From Bog-473 sp963736525 (GTDB lineage Bacteria > Actinomycetota > Acidimicrobiia > Acidimicrobiales > RAAP-2), in the NCBI GenBank assembly GCA_963736525.1, contig CAVTPF010000002.1, positions 1 to 64,000 of the forward strand: a stretch of 64,000 bases of DNA. The letters run 5' to 3'. The notes beneath the pieces were generated by a model that saw only the letters and a program-made list of their open reading frames with translations, did no database searches and had not been told where the DNA came from. Position 1 is the first letter of the stretch. The number at the start of each line of letters is the position of its first letter. Positions 51,203 to 60,022 of this stretch are shown here, piece after piece. A program made the translations under genes and the position numbers.

Positions 51203-52477
51203 GTGTCCGTCGTCGTCATAGGGCTCCAGCACACCCAGGCTCCCCTGGCCCTGCTCGAGGCCACCGCAGTCTCCGACGCCGACCTGCACAAGATGCTGAG
51301 CGCGCTGAGCCACCGCCGCAACATCCAGGAGGCCGTGGTGCTCTCGACCTGCCTGCGCACCGAGGTCTACGCGGTGGTGGACCGCTTCCATGACGCGGTG
51401 GCCGAGGTCTATGACGTCCTGTCGGAGCACGCGGAGGTCTCGGTCGAGGAGTTGGCCGCTCATGCCACCGTCCGCTTCGACGACGATGTCACGTCCCATC
51501 TGTTCTCCGTGACGGCGGGCCTCGAGTCCGTGGTGACCGGCGAGACCGAGGTCGTGGGCCAGGTCCGGCGCGCCTTCGAGCGGGCCCAGCACGAGGGCGC
51601 GTGCGGGCCGGTCCTGTCCGCCTTGTTCCGCCACGCGCTGCAGACCGGCAAGCGCGTCCGCACCGAGACCGGCATCAGTGCGGGCACAACCTCCTTCGCC
51701 CATGCCGCCGTGACGGTCGCGCGCGGCGGGGATCACGCGGGGTTGCGCGGGGCCCGGGTGGTGGTGGTCGGCGCCGGCGACATGGGTCTCGGTGTCTGCC
51801 GCGCTCTGTCGGACATCGCCGCGGACGACGCCCCGCAGCGCGTCGTCGTGGCCAACCGCTCCTCCAAGCGAGCCAAGGACCTCGTGCGGGAAGCCGCGGG
51901 CGGCCACTTCGAAATGCGCGCCGCGCCCTTCGAAGGCGTCGCCGCCGAGTTGGCGGACGCCGACGTCGTGTTGACCGCCGTCGCGGCGGAGGCCCACGTC
52001 CTGGACGCCGCCGACTTCGCGAGCGTCAGCGGTCCCTTGCTCGTGATCGACCTCGGCGTCCCGCGCAACGTCGACCCCTCGGTGGCGGCTCTCCAGGGGG
52101 TCACGCTGCTCGACATGGACACGCTGAGCGCGTCGGTCGCCCGGGCGCTCGGTGACCGCCAGGAGGAGTCGGTGGCGGCGCGGGCGATCGTGGACGCCGA
52201 GGTGGAGCGTTTCCGCACCGCCAGCCGCCAACGCGGTGCGGCGCCCATCATCTCCTCGTTGCGCACCCGCCTCGAGTCGTTGCGCGTCGCCGAGCTGGAG
52301 CGGCACCGCGCCCAGCTGGCGGACCTCAGCGAGGAGGAATGGGAGCAGGTGGACGCCGCGACCCGCGCCGCCCTGTCCAAAATGCTCCACGAACCGACCA
52401 TGCTCTTGAAGGAGACAGCCGGGACCCCGCGCGGCGAGCGGCTCGTGGAGGCGCTGCGCCTCCTCTTCGACCTGTAG
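51203..52477 (+). CDS. hemA: Glutamyl-tRNA reductase
   Basis: 424 residues. C5 pathway entry enzyme making glutamate-1-semialdehyde from Glu-tRNA. Catalytic Cys in VVLSTCLRTEVYAVV (usual text is STCNRTE; the Asn is Leu here), GLESVVTGETEVVGQVRRAF, then VVVVGAGDMGLGVCRALSDI (NADPH site), VVVANRSSKRAKDLV, DLGVPRNVDPSVAALQGVTL and a C-terminal dimerisation helix. GTG start with AGGAGG nine nt upstream. First gene of the heme block, 25 nt before hemC. Confidence 0.93.
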   Translation: MSVVVIGLQHTQAPLALLEATAVSDADLHKMLSALSHRRNIQEAVVLSTCLRTEVYAVVDRFHDAVAEVYDVLSEHAEVSVEELAAHATVRFDDDVTSHLFSVTAGLESVVTGETEVVGQVRRAFERAQHEGACGPVLSALFRHALQTGKRVRTETGISAGTTSFAHAAVTVARGGDHAGLRGARVVVVGAGDMGLGVCRALSDIAADDAPQRVVVANRSSKRAKDLVREAAGGHFEMRAAPFEGVAAELADADVVLTAVAAEAHVLDAADFASVSGPLLVIDLGVPRNVDPSVAALQGVTLLDMDTLSASVARALGDRQEESVAARAIVDAEVERFRTASRQRGAAPIISSLRTRLESLRVAELERHRAQLADLSEEEWEQVDAATRAALSKMLHEPTMLLKETAGTPRGERLVEALRLLFDL

Positions 52478-52502
52478 TCGCGGCCATGGGATAGTCACGG
52501 CC

Positions 52503-53441
52503 ATGGGAACAGTCCGCCTGGCCACCCGCGGCTCGCCGCTCGCACTGCGCCAGACCGACATGGTCGCCGAGCTCCTGCACCGGGCTCATCCCGAGCTCGT
52601 GGTCGAGCGCGTGGTGGTGCGGACCCAAGGCGACCGGGACACCTCCGTGCCGCTCGACCAGATCGGGGGACAGGGCGTCTTCGTCACCGAGGTCGAGGCG
52701 GCGCTGCGCGACGGGAGGGCCGACGCCGCCGTGCACTCGGCCAAGGACATGCCGTCCACCATGGCGGCTCAGCTCGTCCTCGGCGCGGTGCCCCGGCGCG
52801 CCGACGCCCGGGACGGCCTCGTCGGGCACGCCCTCGCCGACCTGCCACCGGGTGCCGTCGTCGCCACCGGCTCGGCCCGGCGCCGCGCCCAGCTCGCCTA
52901 CCTTCGCCCGGACCTCGTCTTCACCCAGCTGCGGGGCAACATGGCCCGGCGGGTGGCCGTCGGCGAGGAGGGCGGCGCCACCGCGGTGGTCGCCGTCGCG
53001 GCCATGGAGCGACTGGGCTGGCGGGACCGGTTGAGCGACGTGCTCGACCCGGTGGACCTCCTGCCCCAGGCCGGGCAGGGTGCCATCGCGGTGCAGTGCC
53101 GGGCGGACGACGACGGGATCCGCGGGTTGTTGGCCGCGATCGACCACGGGCCGAGCCACCGGGCGCTGCGGGCCGAGCGCGCCGTGCTGGCCGGGTTGGG
53201 GGGGAGCTGCACGGTTCCCGTCGGGGCCTTCGCCGAGGCGGCGGAGGCCGGCGGGGCCTCGCTGCGGGTCTCGGGGCTGGTCGCCAGCGGCGACGGTCGG
53301 ACGCTGATCCGCCTGGCGCGCACGGGCGAGGACCCCGAGGTGGTGGGCGCGGGGCTGGCCCGGGCGCTGCTCGAGGGTGGCGGGGCGGCGATCGACGGCT
53401 TCGGCGACGACCCGACCGTCGGGGCGGCGGCGCCGCGATGA
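52503..53441 (+). CDS. hemC: Porphobilinogen deaminase
   Basis: 312 residues; polymerises four porphobilinogens into hydroxymethylbilane. RLATRGSPLALRQTDMVAE, VRTQGDRDTSVPLDQIGGQG, FVTEVEAALRDGRADAAVHS, AKDMPS, GTGSARRRAQL-type loop (ATGSARRRAQLAYLRPDL), LLPQAGQGAIAVQCRADDDG and the cofactor cysteine in GGSCTVPVGAFAE. The C-terminal stop overlaps the next start as ATGA. Confidence 0.94.
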   Translation: MGTVRLATRGSPLALRQTDMVAELLHRAHPELVVERVVVRTQGDRDTSVPLDQIGGQGVFVTEVEAALRDGRADAAVHSAKDMPSTMAAQLVLGAVPRRADARDGLVGHALADLPPGAVVATGSARRRAQLAYLRPDLVFTQLRGNMARRVAVGEEGGATAVVAVAAMERLGWRDRLSDVLDPVDLLPQAGQGAIAVQCRADDDGIRGLLAAIDHGPSHRALRAERAVLAGLGGSCTVPVGAFAEAAEAGGASLRVSGLVASGDGRTLIRLARTGEDPEVVGAGLARALLEGGGAAIDGFGDDPTVGAAAPR

Positions 53442-54982
53442 CCGTGTACCTGGTCGGTGCGGGGCCGGGCGACCCCGGGTTGCTCACCCGCCGTGGCGCG
53501 CAGCTCCTCGCCCGGGCCGACGTCGTCCTGCACGACCGCCTGGTCAGCCCGGCCGTGCTGGACCTGGCCCCCCCGACCGCGCGGATGATCGACGTCGGCA
53601 AGGATCCGGACGCGCCAGGCGGGGGTGCCTCGCGCCAGGAGGAGATCGCCGCCCTGCTCGTCGAGCACGGCCGGAGCGCCGGTGTGGTGGTGCGCCTGAA
53701 GGGGGGCGACCCCTTCCTCTTCGGCCGGGGCGGCGAGGAGACGGAGGCGCTGACGCGGGCGGGGATCGCCTGGGAGGTCGTGCCGGGCGTGACGTCGGCC
53801 TTCGGTGTGCCGGCGGCGGCCGGCATTGCGGTCACCCAGCGCGGCCTGGCGTCCTCGGTGACGGTGGTGACCGGGAGGGTGGGCGAGCCGGGGGCCGAGG
53901 GTGTACCCGACTGGGAGGCGCTGGCCCGGGCGGGCGGGACGCTGGTCATCCTCATGGGCATGACGATGCGGGGCGTGATCGCGGACGCCCTGGTCCGGGG
54001 CGGTCTGGCGCCCGAGACCGCCGTCGCGGTGGTGGAGCGCGGCACCACGCCCTCCCAGCGCGTGGCGCGCACCACGCTGGCCGGCCTGGCCGCGGTCGAC
54101 CTGGGGGCGCCGGCCGTCATCGTCGTCGGCCCGGTGGCCGCGCTGGGCGCCGAGCGGTCCTCGGCTGCTGCAGGCGGACCGCTGGCCGGTCGCACCGTGG
54201 TGGTGACGCGTTCGGGCGCGCGTGCCCGCGGTCTGGTCGACGCCCTCGAGCGGGCCGGCGCGACCGCGCTCGAGCTCCCGCTGACGCGCCAGGTCGATCC
54301 GTCGGACGGTGGCGCGGCCTTGCGGGCCGCCGCGAGCGCGGTGCGGGACAACCGGTGGGTGGTGCTCACCTCGGTCAACGCGGTCGACCGCTTCATGGCT
54401 GCACTGCGTGACGCGCGAGCCCTGGCCCCGGTGCTGGTCGCCGCCGTGGGGCCGGCGACGGCCGACGCATTGCGGATGGCGGGCGTCGAGCCGGACCTGG
54501 TGCCCGCCGAGCACAGCGCGCGAGGACTCGTGGATGAGTTCCCCGCCGCCGGCGGCGACGGGAACGGGGTCCTCTTTCCCGGTGCCGACCTGGCGCCCGA
54601 CACCGTCGCCGTCGGCCTCGAGGGCAAGGGATGGGACGTCCACCGGGTGGAGGCGTACCGAACGGTACCCCGGTCCACTCCCGAGCCAGCCGTGCTCGCA
54701 CGCGTGGCCGCGGCGGACGCCCTCACCTTCGCGGCAACCTCGTCGGTGGCGGCGTTCGTTGCGCTCCGCACCCCGGGCGGCACGCCGGTGCGCCCGCCGG
54801 CGCACATCGTCTGCATCGGTCCCACCACGGCTGCAGCGGCGCGGTCGGCCGGCTTCGGTGGCGTGCACGAGGCTTGGGGCGCCTCCGCGGCCGGCATCGT
54901 CGCCGAGCTGGTCGACCACTTCGTCACCGGAGCCGGCAACCGCGACGGGGGCACCGGCGACGCCGACGGCGACGCCTCGTAG
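53438..54982 (+). CDS. cobA/hemD: Uroporphyrinogen-III methyltransferase/synthase fusion (CobA-HemD)
   Basis: 514 residues joining two activities. N-terminal SAM-dependent uroporphyrinogen-III C-methyltransferase (about 1-245: VYLVGAGPGDPGLLTRRGAQ, LARADVVLHDRLVSP, RLKGGDPFLFGRGGEETEAL, VPGVTSAFGVPAAAGIAVTQ, TLVILMGMTMRG). C-terminal uroporphyrinogen-III synthase (about 255-500: TVVVTRSGARARGLVDALER, WVVLTSVNAVDRFMAALRDA, LTFAATSSVAAFVAL, ICIGPTTAAAARSAGF-like). The fusion sends uroporphyrinogen III toward heme and siroheme/cobalamin. ATG overlaps hemC as ATGA. Confidence 0.92.
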   Translation: MTVYLVGAGPGDPGLLTRRGAQLLARADVVLHDRLVSPAVLDLAPPTARMIDVGKDPDAPGGGASRQEEIAALLVEHGRSAGVVVRLKGGDPFLFGRGGEETEALTRAGIAWEVVPGVTSAFGVPAAAGIAVTQRGLASSVTVVTGRVGEPGAEGVPDWEALARAGGTLVILMGMTMRGVIADALVRGGLAPETAVAVVERGTTPSQRVARTTLAGLAAVDLGAPAVIVVGPVAALGAERSSAAAGGPLAGRTVVVTRSGARARGLVDALERAGATALELPLTRQVDPSDGGAALRAAASAVRDNRWVVLTSVNAVDRFMAALRDARALAPVLVAAVGPATADALRMAGVEPDLVPAEHSARGLVDEFPAAGGDGNGVLFPGADLAPDTVAVGLEGKGWDVHRVEAYRTVPRSTPEPAVLARVAAADALTFAATSSVAAFVALRTPGGTPVRPPAHIVCIGPTTAAAARSAGFGGVHEAWGASAAGIVAELVDHFVTGAGNRDGGTGDADGDAS

Positions 54983-54985
54983 GCT
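54980..54985 (+). promoter_or_regulatory. Possible internal -10 overlapping a stop codon
   Basis: TAGGCT begins with the TAG stop of the cobA/hemD fusion and is six nt before the ATG of hemB, giving a possible leaderless internal start. The ATG lacks a good ribosome-binding site. Confidence 0.3.
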
Positions 54986-54991
54986 GGCTCC

Positions 54992-56008
54992 ATGGCCGAG
55001 GACACCTCCTCCACGCCCGACGCGGGAGCCTTCCCGGCCCGCCGGTTGCGCCGGCTGCGCCGCACGCCTGCCCTGCGGCGCCTCGTCGCCGAGGCGCGCC
55101 TCGGTGTGGACGACCTCGTCGCCCCGCTGTTCGTCCGTGAGGGGGGCGAGGTGCCGACGCCCATTGCGTCCATGCCCGGTCAGGTCCAGCACACGGTCGA
55201 CACGCTGGTGGTCGAGGCCAAGCGGCTGGTGTCGCTCGGCGTGCCGGGGCTCATCCTCTTCGGCGTGCCGGCGCGCAAGGACGCCCAGGGCAGCGGTGCG
55301 TGGGACCCCGACGGCGTGGTGCAGGTCGCGTTGCGGGCCCTGCGCGACGGGGTGGGCGACGAGCTCGTCCTGATGGCTGATCTGTGTCTCGACGAGTACA
55401 CCGACCACGGGCACTGCGGCGTGCTGGGCCCGGCGGGCGAGGTGCTCAACGATCCGACGCTCGAGCTGTACCAGAGGATCGCCCGGGCTCAGGCCGAGGC
55501 GGGTGCCGACGTCGTCGCGCCCAGCGGCATGATGGACGGCCAGGTGGCCGCCATCCGGGCGGCCCTCGACGGCGGCGGCCACGACCAGGTCGGGATCCTG
55601 GCCTACGCCGCCAAGTACGCGTCCGCGCTCTACGGGCCCTTCCGCGAGGCCGTCGACGTCACCATCGCGGGCGGCGGCGACCGCCGGGCCTACCAGCAGG
55701 ACCCGCGCAACGGCCGCGAGGCACTCGATGAGATCGTCCAGGACGTCTCGGAGGGCGCCGACATCGTCATGGTCAAGCCCGCCATGACGTCGGTGGACGT
55801 GCTGGTCGAGGCTCGCCGCGTCGTGCGCGTCCCGCTGGCCGCGTATCACGTCAGCGGCGAATACGCCATGGTCAAGGCGGCCGCGGCGGCCGGTTGGGTC
55901 GACGGTCCCGCGGTGGCGTTGGAACAGCTGACGGTCCTGAAGCGGGCGGGGGCCGACTTCATCCTCACGTACTTCGCGGCAGAGGTGGCCGAGGCGCTCG
56001 GTGGTTGA
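54992..56008 (+). CDS. hemB: Delta-aminolevulinic acid dehydratase (porphobilinogen synthase)
   Basis: 338 residues. DDLVAPLFVREG, LFGVPARKDAQGSGAWDPDG, metal site region LMADLCLDEYTDHGHCGVLG, APSGMMDGQVAAIRAALDGG, first lysine in AYAAKYASALYGPFREA, DRRAYQQDPRNGREALDEI, Schiff-base lysine in DIVMVKPAMTSVDVLVEAR, YHVSGEYAMVKAAAAAGWVD. The metal loop mixes zinc-type cysteines (DLC..GHC) with an Asp where zinc enzymes have another Cys. It overlaps hemL by eight nt. Confidence 0.94.
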   Translation: MAEDTSSTPDAGAFPARRLRRLRRTPALRRLVAEARLGVDDLVAPLFVREGGEVPTPIASMPGQVQHTVDTLVVEAKRLVSLGVPGLILFGVPARKDAQGSGAWDPDGVVQVALRALRDGVGDELVLMADLCLDEYTDHGHCGVLGPAGEVLNDPTLELYQRIARAQAEAGADVVAPSGMMDGQVAAIRAALDGGGHDQVGILAYAAKYASALYGPFREAVDVTIAGGGDRRAYQQDPRNGREALDEIVQDVSEGADIVMVKPAMTSVDVLVEARRVVRVPLAAYHVSGEYAMVKAAAAAGWVDGPAVALEQLTVLKRAGADFILTYFAAEVAEALGG

Positions 56009-57305
56009 CCCGCCCCCGGCGTCGAACGCCGAGTGGTTCGCCCGCGCCAGGCGGGTCATCCCGGGCGGGGTGGACTCGCCCGTCCGGTCCTTTTCGTCGG
56101 TGGGCGGGACGCCGTACACCGTCGTCTCGGGCGACGGCCCCTACGTCGTCGACGTCGAGGGGAACCGCTACATCGACCTCGTCCAGTCCTACGGCGCGGT
56201 CCTGCTCGGCCACGCGCACCCGGCGGTCACCCGGGCCGTGGCGGCTGCCGCGGCGTGCGGGACCACGTTCGGCGCGCCCACCCCGGGCGAAGTGCTCCTG
56301 GCCGAAGCCATCTGTGCGCGCGTACCCGGCTGCGAGCAGGTGCGCCTGGTGTCCTCCGGCACGGAGGCGGCCATGAGCGCGGTGCGCCTGGCCCGCGGGG
56401 CCACGGGCCGCGACCGGGTGGTCAAGTTCGACGGCTGCTACCACGGGCACTCCGACGGCTTGCTGGCGGGTGGCGGCAGCGGCGTGGCCATGCTGGGGCT
56501 GCCGGGCTCGGTCGGTGTCTCCGCGGGCGCGGTGGCCGACACCGAGGTCGTGCCCTACAACGTCGTCCCCCTGCTCGACGAGCGGGTGGCCTGCGTCATC
56601 GTCGAGCCGGTCGCGGCGAACATGAACCTCGTCGCGCCCGCGCCCGGGTTCCTGCAGGGCCTGCGTGCCGCCTGCGATGCGGCCGGCGCCCTCTTGATCT
56701 TCGACGAGGTCATCACGGGCTTCCGGCTCGGTGAGGCCGGTGCCACCGGCTGGTCGGGCGTGCCGCCGGACCTGTGGTGCTTCGGCAAGGTGATCGGGGG
56801 CGGGCTGCCGGTCGGCGCGTTCGGCGGGCGCCGCGACCTCATGGCCGAACTGGCGCCGGCCGGGCCGGTGTACCAGGCCGGCACCCTGTCGGGGAACCCG
56901 CTGGCCACGGCGGCGGGCTTGGCCGTGCTGGGCGAGGTGGCGCCAGCGGACTACCTGGCCCTGGCCGACCGCGCCGCCGCGTTCGCCAAGGAGCTCGAGT
57001 CGGCCGTGACGGCGGGCGGCCTGGCCGCCGCGGTCCCGGTGGTCGGCCCGCTCGTCGGTCTCTTCCTCGCCGTACCGGGCGCCCGGCCCGTCGTGGCGCC
57101 GGCGGACTACGAGGGTGCGCGCGCCCTGGCCGGCGGAGGGACCTACGGGCGCTTCTTCCACGCCATGCTCCGGCGCGGCGTGGCGCTGGCCCCCGGGCCC
57201 TACGAGGTGATGTTCCCCGGCATGGCGCACGACGAGGCCGTCCTGGCCCGGATCGTGGAGGCCGCGGGCGAGGCGGCGGAAGAGGTCGGCAGGGCCCCGG
57301 ATTGA
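56001..57305 (+). CDS. hemL: Glutamate-1-semialdehyde 2,1-aminomutase
   Basis: 434 residues; PLP enzyme forming 5-aminolevulinate. VIPGGVDSPVRSFSSVGGTP, HAHPAVTRAV, GTTFGAPTPGEVLLAEAIC, VSSGTEAAMSAVRLARGATG, KFDGCYHGHSDGLLAGGGSG, LLIFDEVITGFRLG and the PLP lysine in WCFGKVIGGGLPVGAFGG. GTG start inside hemB (8-nt overlap), so translationally coupled. Last gene of the tetrapyrrole block. Confidence 0.94.
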   Translation: MVDPPPASNAEWFARARRVIPGGVDSPVRSFSSVGGTPYTVVSGDGPYVVDVEGNRYIDLVQSYGAVLLGHAHPAVTRAVAAAAACGTTFGAPTPGEVLLAEAICARVPGCEQVRLVSSGTEAAMSAVRLARGATGRDRVVKFDGCYHGHSDGLLAGGGSGVAMLGLPGSVGVSAGAVADTEVVPYNVVPLLDERVACVIVEPVAANMNLVAPAPGFLQGLRAACDAAGALLIFDEVITGFRLGEAGATGWSGVPPDLWCFGKVIGGGLPVGAFGGRRDLMAELAPAGPVYQAGTLSGNPLATAAGLAVLGEVAPADYLALADRAAAFAKELESAVTAGGLAAAVPVVGPLVGLFLAVPGARPVVAPADYEGARALAGGGTYGRFFHAMLRRGVALAPGPYEVMFPGMAHDEAVLARIVEAAGEAAEEVGRAPD

Positions 57306-57410
57306 GCGCCGCGGCGGCACTGCTCGGCGGGCGAGGCGGTGGGAGATGACGAGTCGTCTTGGGCCGATGGGCCCTAGGGGGGTTGCCGGCCGGTCTGGAT
57401 ACTGGATGGA

Positions 57411-58292
57411 GTGGAACACGACGAGCGTGATCAGCCGCGGGACCCCGCGCCGGAGCAGGCGACGCCGCCGGCGGGCTCGGCCTCGCACCCGCCCCGGAGG
57501 CGCCGCCGCCGCTGGCCCTGGGTCCTCGGTGCCCTGCTCCTCGTGGTCGCGGTGGGGGCGCTCGTGCTCGCGCTCACGACCAGCCGGGCCCACGAGGTGA
57601 CCATGGGGCAGGCCGAGCAGCAACTGGGCAACCAGGGTCAGGGCAGCGCGGGCGCCCGGCCTGCACGCGGCGTCTACCGCTACACAGGGTCGGGTACCGA
57701 GCACCTGTCGCTCCCGCCCCTGTCACAAGGCGAGGGGCCCACCATTCCCGGGACCGTGACCCTCGAGGGGGAGAACTGCTGGGTCTTCCGGATCGACTAC
57801 AGCTCACACCACTGGCAGACGTGGGACTACTGCCGCCACGGCGGGGACACCTGGGAGGCGGGCGGCCAGACGTGGCAGCTGTGGGCGATCGGTCCGTTGA
57901 ACGAGACCAACCTGAGCACCTTCTCGTGCGCGCCCCGCACCATGTCGCTCCCGGCCGCCGCCGTCCCGGGTCAGGTGTGGCAGGGCCGGTGCACGGGGAC
58001 CAACACGGCGGTCAAGGGCCGGACGCTCAGCGAGGGTCCCTATCGCTTCGTCGGGCTGACGACGCTGTCGGTCGGCGGCCACCCGGTGCACACCGCCGAA
58101 TTCCTCCGGCTGCGGACCGACACCGGTGCCCAGCACGGCACCGAACGGGCCGAGGTGTGGATCGACACCGCCAACGGCCTGCCCGTCCGCCTCCGTCAGG
58201 ACCTCACGGTGACGACCGACACGCCGTTCGGGTCGTCCACCTACACCCAGTCCGGCGTCTTCACGCTGGCGTCGCTGGTGGTGCACCGGTGA
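57411..58292 (+). CDS. Membrane-anchored extracytoplasmic protein, unknown
   Basis: 293 residues. Acidic/Pro-rich cytoplasmic N-terminus, an Arg cluster and one helix (WPWVLGALLLVVAVGALVLA), then an extracytoplasmic part beginning HEVTMGQAEQQLGNQGQ and carrying RGVYRYTGSGTEHLSLPPLS, CWVFRIDYSSHHWQTWDYC and VDTANGLPVRLRQDLTVTTD-like strands. The pattern of paired Cys and Trp/Tyr strands suggests a beta-sandwich. Translationally coupled to the MFS exporter (GTGA overlap), so it may be an accessory. No named family recognised. Confidence 0.65.
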   Translation: MEHDERDQPRDPAPEQATPPAGSASHPPRRRRRRWPWVLGALLLVVAVGALVLALTTSRAHEVTMGQAEQQLGNQGQGSAGARPARGVYRYTGSGTEHLSLPPLSQGEGPTIPGTVTLEGENCWVFRIDYSSHHWQTWDYCRHGGDTWEAGGQTWQLWAIGPLNETNLSTFSCAPRTMSLPAAAVPGQVWQGRCTGTNTAVKGRTLSEGPYRFVGLTTLSVGGHPVHTAEFLRLRTDTGAQHGTERAEVWIDTANGLPVRLRQDLTVTTDTPFGSSTYTQSGVFTLASLVVHR

Positions 58293-60022
58293 GCACACGG
58301 GAGGCGGGGGCGCCACCGCGGCGCGGGATGGCGGCGCGGTCGCGGGGGGCCTGGCGGTGGGCGACCCTGTCGGTGCTGTGCGTCACGTTGCTGCTCATCA
58401 GCCTCGACATGACCATCCTCAACGTGGCCCTGCCCTCCATCGTGCGGGACCTGCACGCCACCTCGAGCCAGCTCCAGTGGATCGTCGACGCCTACGCGGT
58501 CGTGTTCGCCGGGCTGCTGCTCACGCTCGGCGCGCTCGGCGACCGGCTGGGCCGCAAGTGGGTGTTCATGACGGGGCTCGTCGTCTTCGGCACCGGTTCG
58601 GCGCTCGCCGCCTTCTCGGGCAGCCCGGACCGGCTGACCGCGGCGAGGGCTGTCATGGGGGCGGGGGCCGCCGCGCTGATGCCGTGCACGCTGTCGATCC
58701 TCACGAACGTGTTCTCCGCGGAGAAGGAGCGGGCGACCGCCATCGGCATCTGGTCGGGGACGACCGGACTCGGCGTGGCCATCGGGCCGATCCTCGGCGG
58801 GTTCCTCCTCGTCCACTACTGGTGGGGCTCGGTGTTCCTCATCAACGTGCCCATCGCAGCCATCGGGCTCGTGGCCACCGTCTTCTTGGTCCCCAACTCC
58901 AAGAATCCGTCGGCCCAGCGTTCGGACCCGCTGGGGTCCGCACTGTCGATCATCGGCTTTGGCCTGCTCCTGTGGGCGATCATCGAGGCCCCCAACCGGA
59001 CCTGGACCTCACCGCTCATCCTCGGAGCGTTCGCCGCCTCGGCGGTCACCATCGCCGCCTTCGTCGTGTGGGAACGGCGCAGCAGCCATCCCATGTTGCC
59101 GTTGCGCTTCTTCCGCAACCGTCGCTACAGCGCCGCCATCGGTTCGCTGGCCATGGTCCTGTTCGCCCTGCTCGGCATGTTCTTCCTCTTGACGCAGTAC
59201 CTGCAGTTTTGCCTCGGCTTCAGCCCACTGCGCACCGGGCTGGCCATCGGTCCGCTCGCCCTGGTCATCCTGATCGCCGCGCCGTCGTCGGTCGCCTTGG
59301 TGAGACGGCTGGGGACCAAGCCGGTGGTGGCGAGCGGGCTGGTGCTCATCGCCATCGGCACGGGGCTTCTCGCGCGGACAACGGTCCACGCTACGTACCG
59401 CGACGCGCTCCCCGACCTGGCGCTCATCGGCCTCGGCGTCGGTCTGGCCCTGGCGCCGTCGACGGAGTCGATCATGGGCTCGCTGCCCAGGGAGGAGGCG
59501 GGTGTCGGTTCGGCCACGAGCGACACGTCCATGCAGGTCGGCGGTGCCCTCGGGGTCGCCGTGCTCGGCACGGCCCTCAACATCCGCTTCCAGGACACCA
59601 TGGCCCCTCTGCTCGCCCATCAGGCTGTACCGGCCAACGTCGCCACGCTGATCGAGGGATCGCTGGGCGGTGCCCTCGCCGTGGCCTCCCACCTACCCGC
59701 GCGTTACGGGCTGCCCCTGGCGGTGGCGGCCCGCCATGGGTTCGTCTCGGGGATGGATCTCGGTCTCGCCGTCGCCGCCGCCGTCGTGGCCGTGGCCGCC
59801 GTGGTCGTCGTGGCCCTGCTCCCCAGCCGGCCGAGGCGCCGGCCCCCGGGAACCGGCGACGACGAGCCGGATCGCGTTCCCACCTCGGTCACCGGCGCCG
59901 GCGCGCCGGATGGCGTTCCAGCCTCCGTCACCGGCGCCGACGAGCCCCGGGCGGCTGAGCATGGTGGGTGGGCGCAGTGCCGCGCTGTCAGAACGATCGG
60001 ACGACGGCATCGGGCCCCATGA
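58289..60022 (+). CDS. MFS multidrug-type exporter (DHA2 family)
   Basis: 577 residues, 14 helices expected. Motif C-like and motif A features: SLDMTILNVALPSIVRDLHA, WIVDAYAVVFAGLLLTLGAL, GDRLGRKWVFMTG, GPILGGFLLVHYWWGSVFLI, NVPIAAIG. The family exports drugs or metabolites by proton antiport (EmrB/QacA-like). Start GTG 58289 overlaps the preceding stop. The cytoplasmic tail repeats VPTSVTGAGAPDG/VPASVTGADEP. The C-terminus overlaps the end of the convergent L,D-transpeptidase by 35 nt, and the final 30 residues are not family-like. Confidence 0.85.
   Translation: MSTREAGAPPRRGMAARSRGAWRWATLSVLCVTLLLISLDMTILNVALPSIVRDLHATSSQLQWIVDAYAVVFAGLLLTLGALGDRLGRKWVFMTGLVVFGTGSALAAFSGSPDRLTAARAVMGAGAAALMPCTLSILTNVFSAEKERATAIGIWSGTTGLGVAIGPILGGFLLVHYWWGSVFLINVPIAAIGLVATVFLVPNSKNPSAQRSDPLGSALSIIGFGLLLWAIIEAPNRTWTSPLILGAFAASAVTIAAFVVWERRSSHPMLPLRFFRNRRYSAAIGSLAMVLFALLGMFFLLTQYLQFCLGFSPLRTGLAIGPLALVILIAAPSSVALVRRLGTKPVVASGLVLIAIGTGLLARTTVHATYRDALPDLALIGLGVGLALAPSTESIMGSLPREEAGVGSATSDTSMQVGGALGVAVLGTALNIRFQDTMAPLLAHQAVPANVATLIEGSLGGALAVASHLPARYGLPLAVAARHGFVSGMDLGLAVAAAVVAVAAVVVVALLPSRPRRRPPGTGDDEPDRVPTSVTGAGAPDGVPASVTGADEPRAAEHGGWAQCRAVRTIGRRHRAP

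Noticed and set aside
52898..56119. 1073-codon open frame on the minus strand across hemC-hemB
   Set aside because: It is antisense to well-identified hem genes; its translation is low-complexity Arg/Ala/Pro with no family motifs, a known artefact of very high GC.
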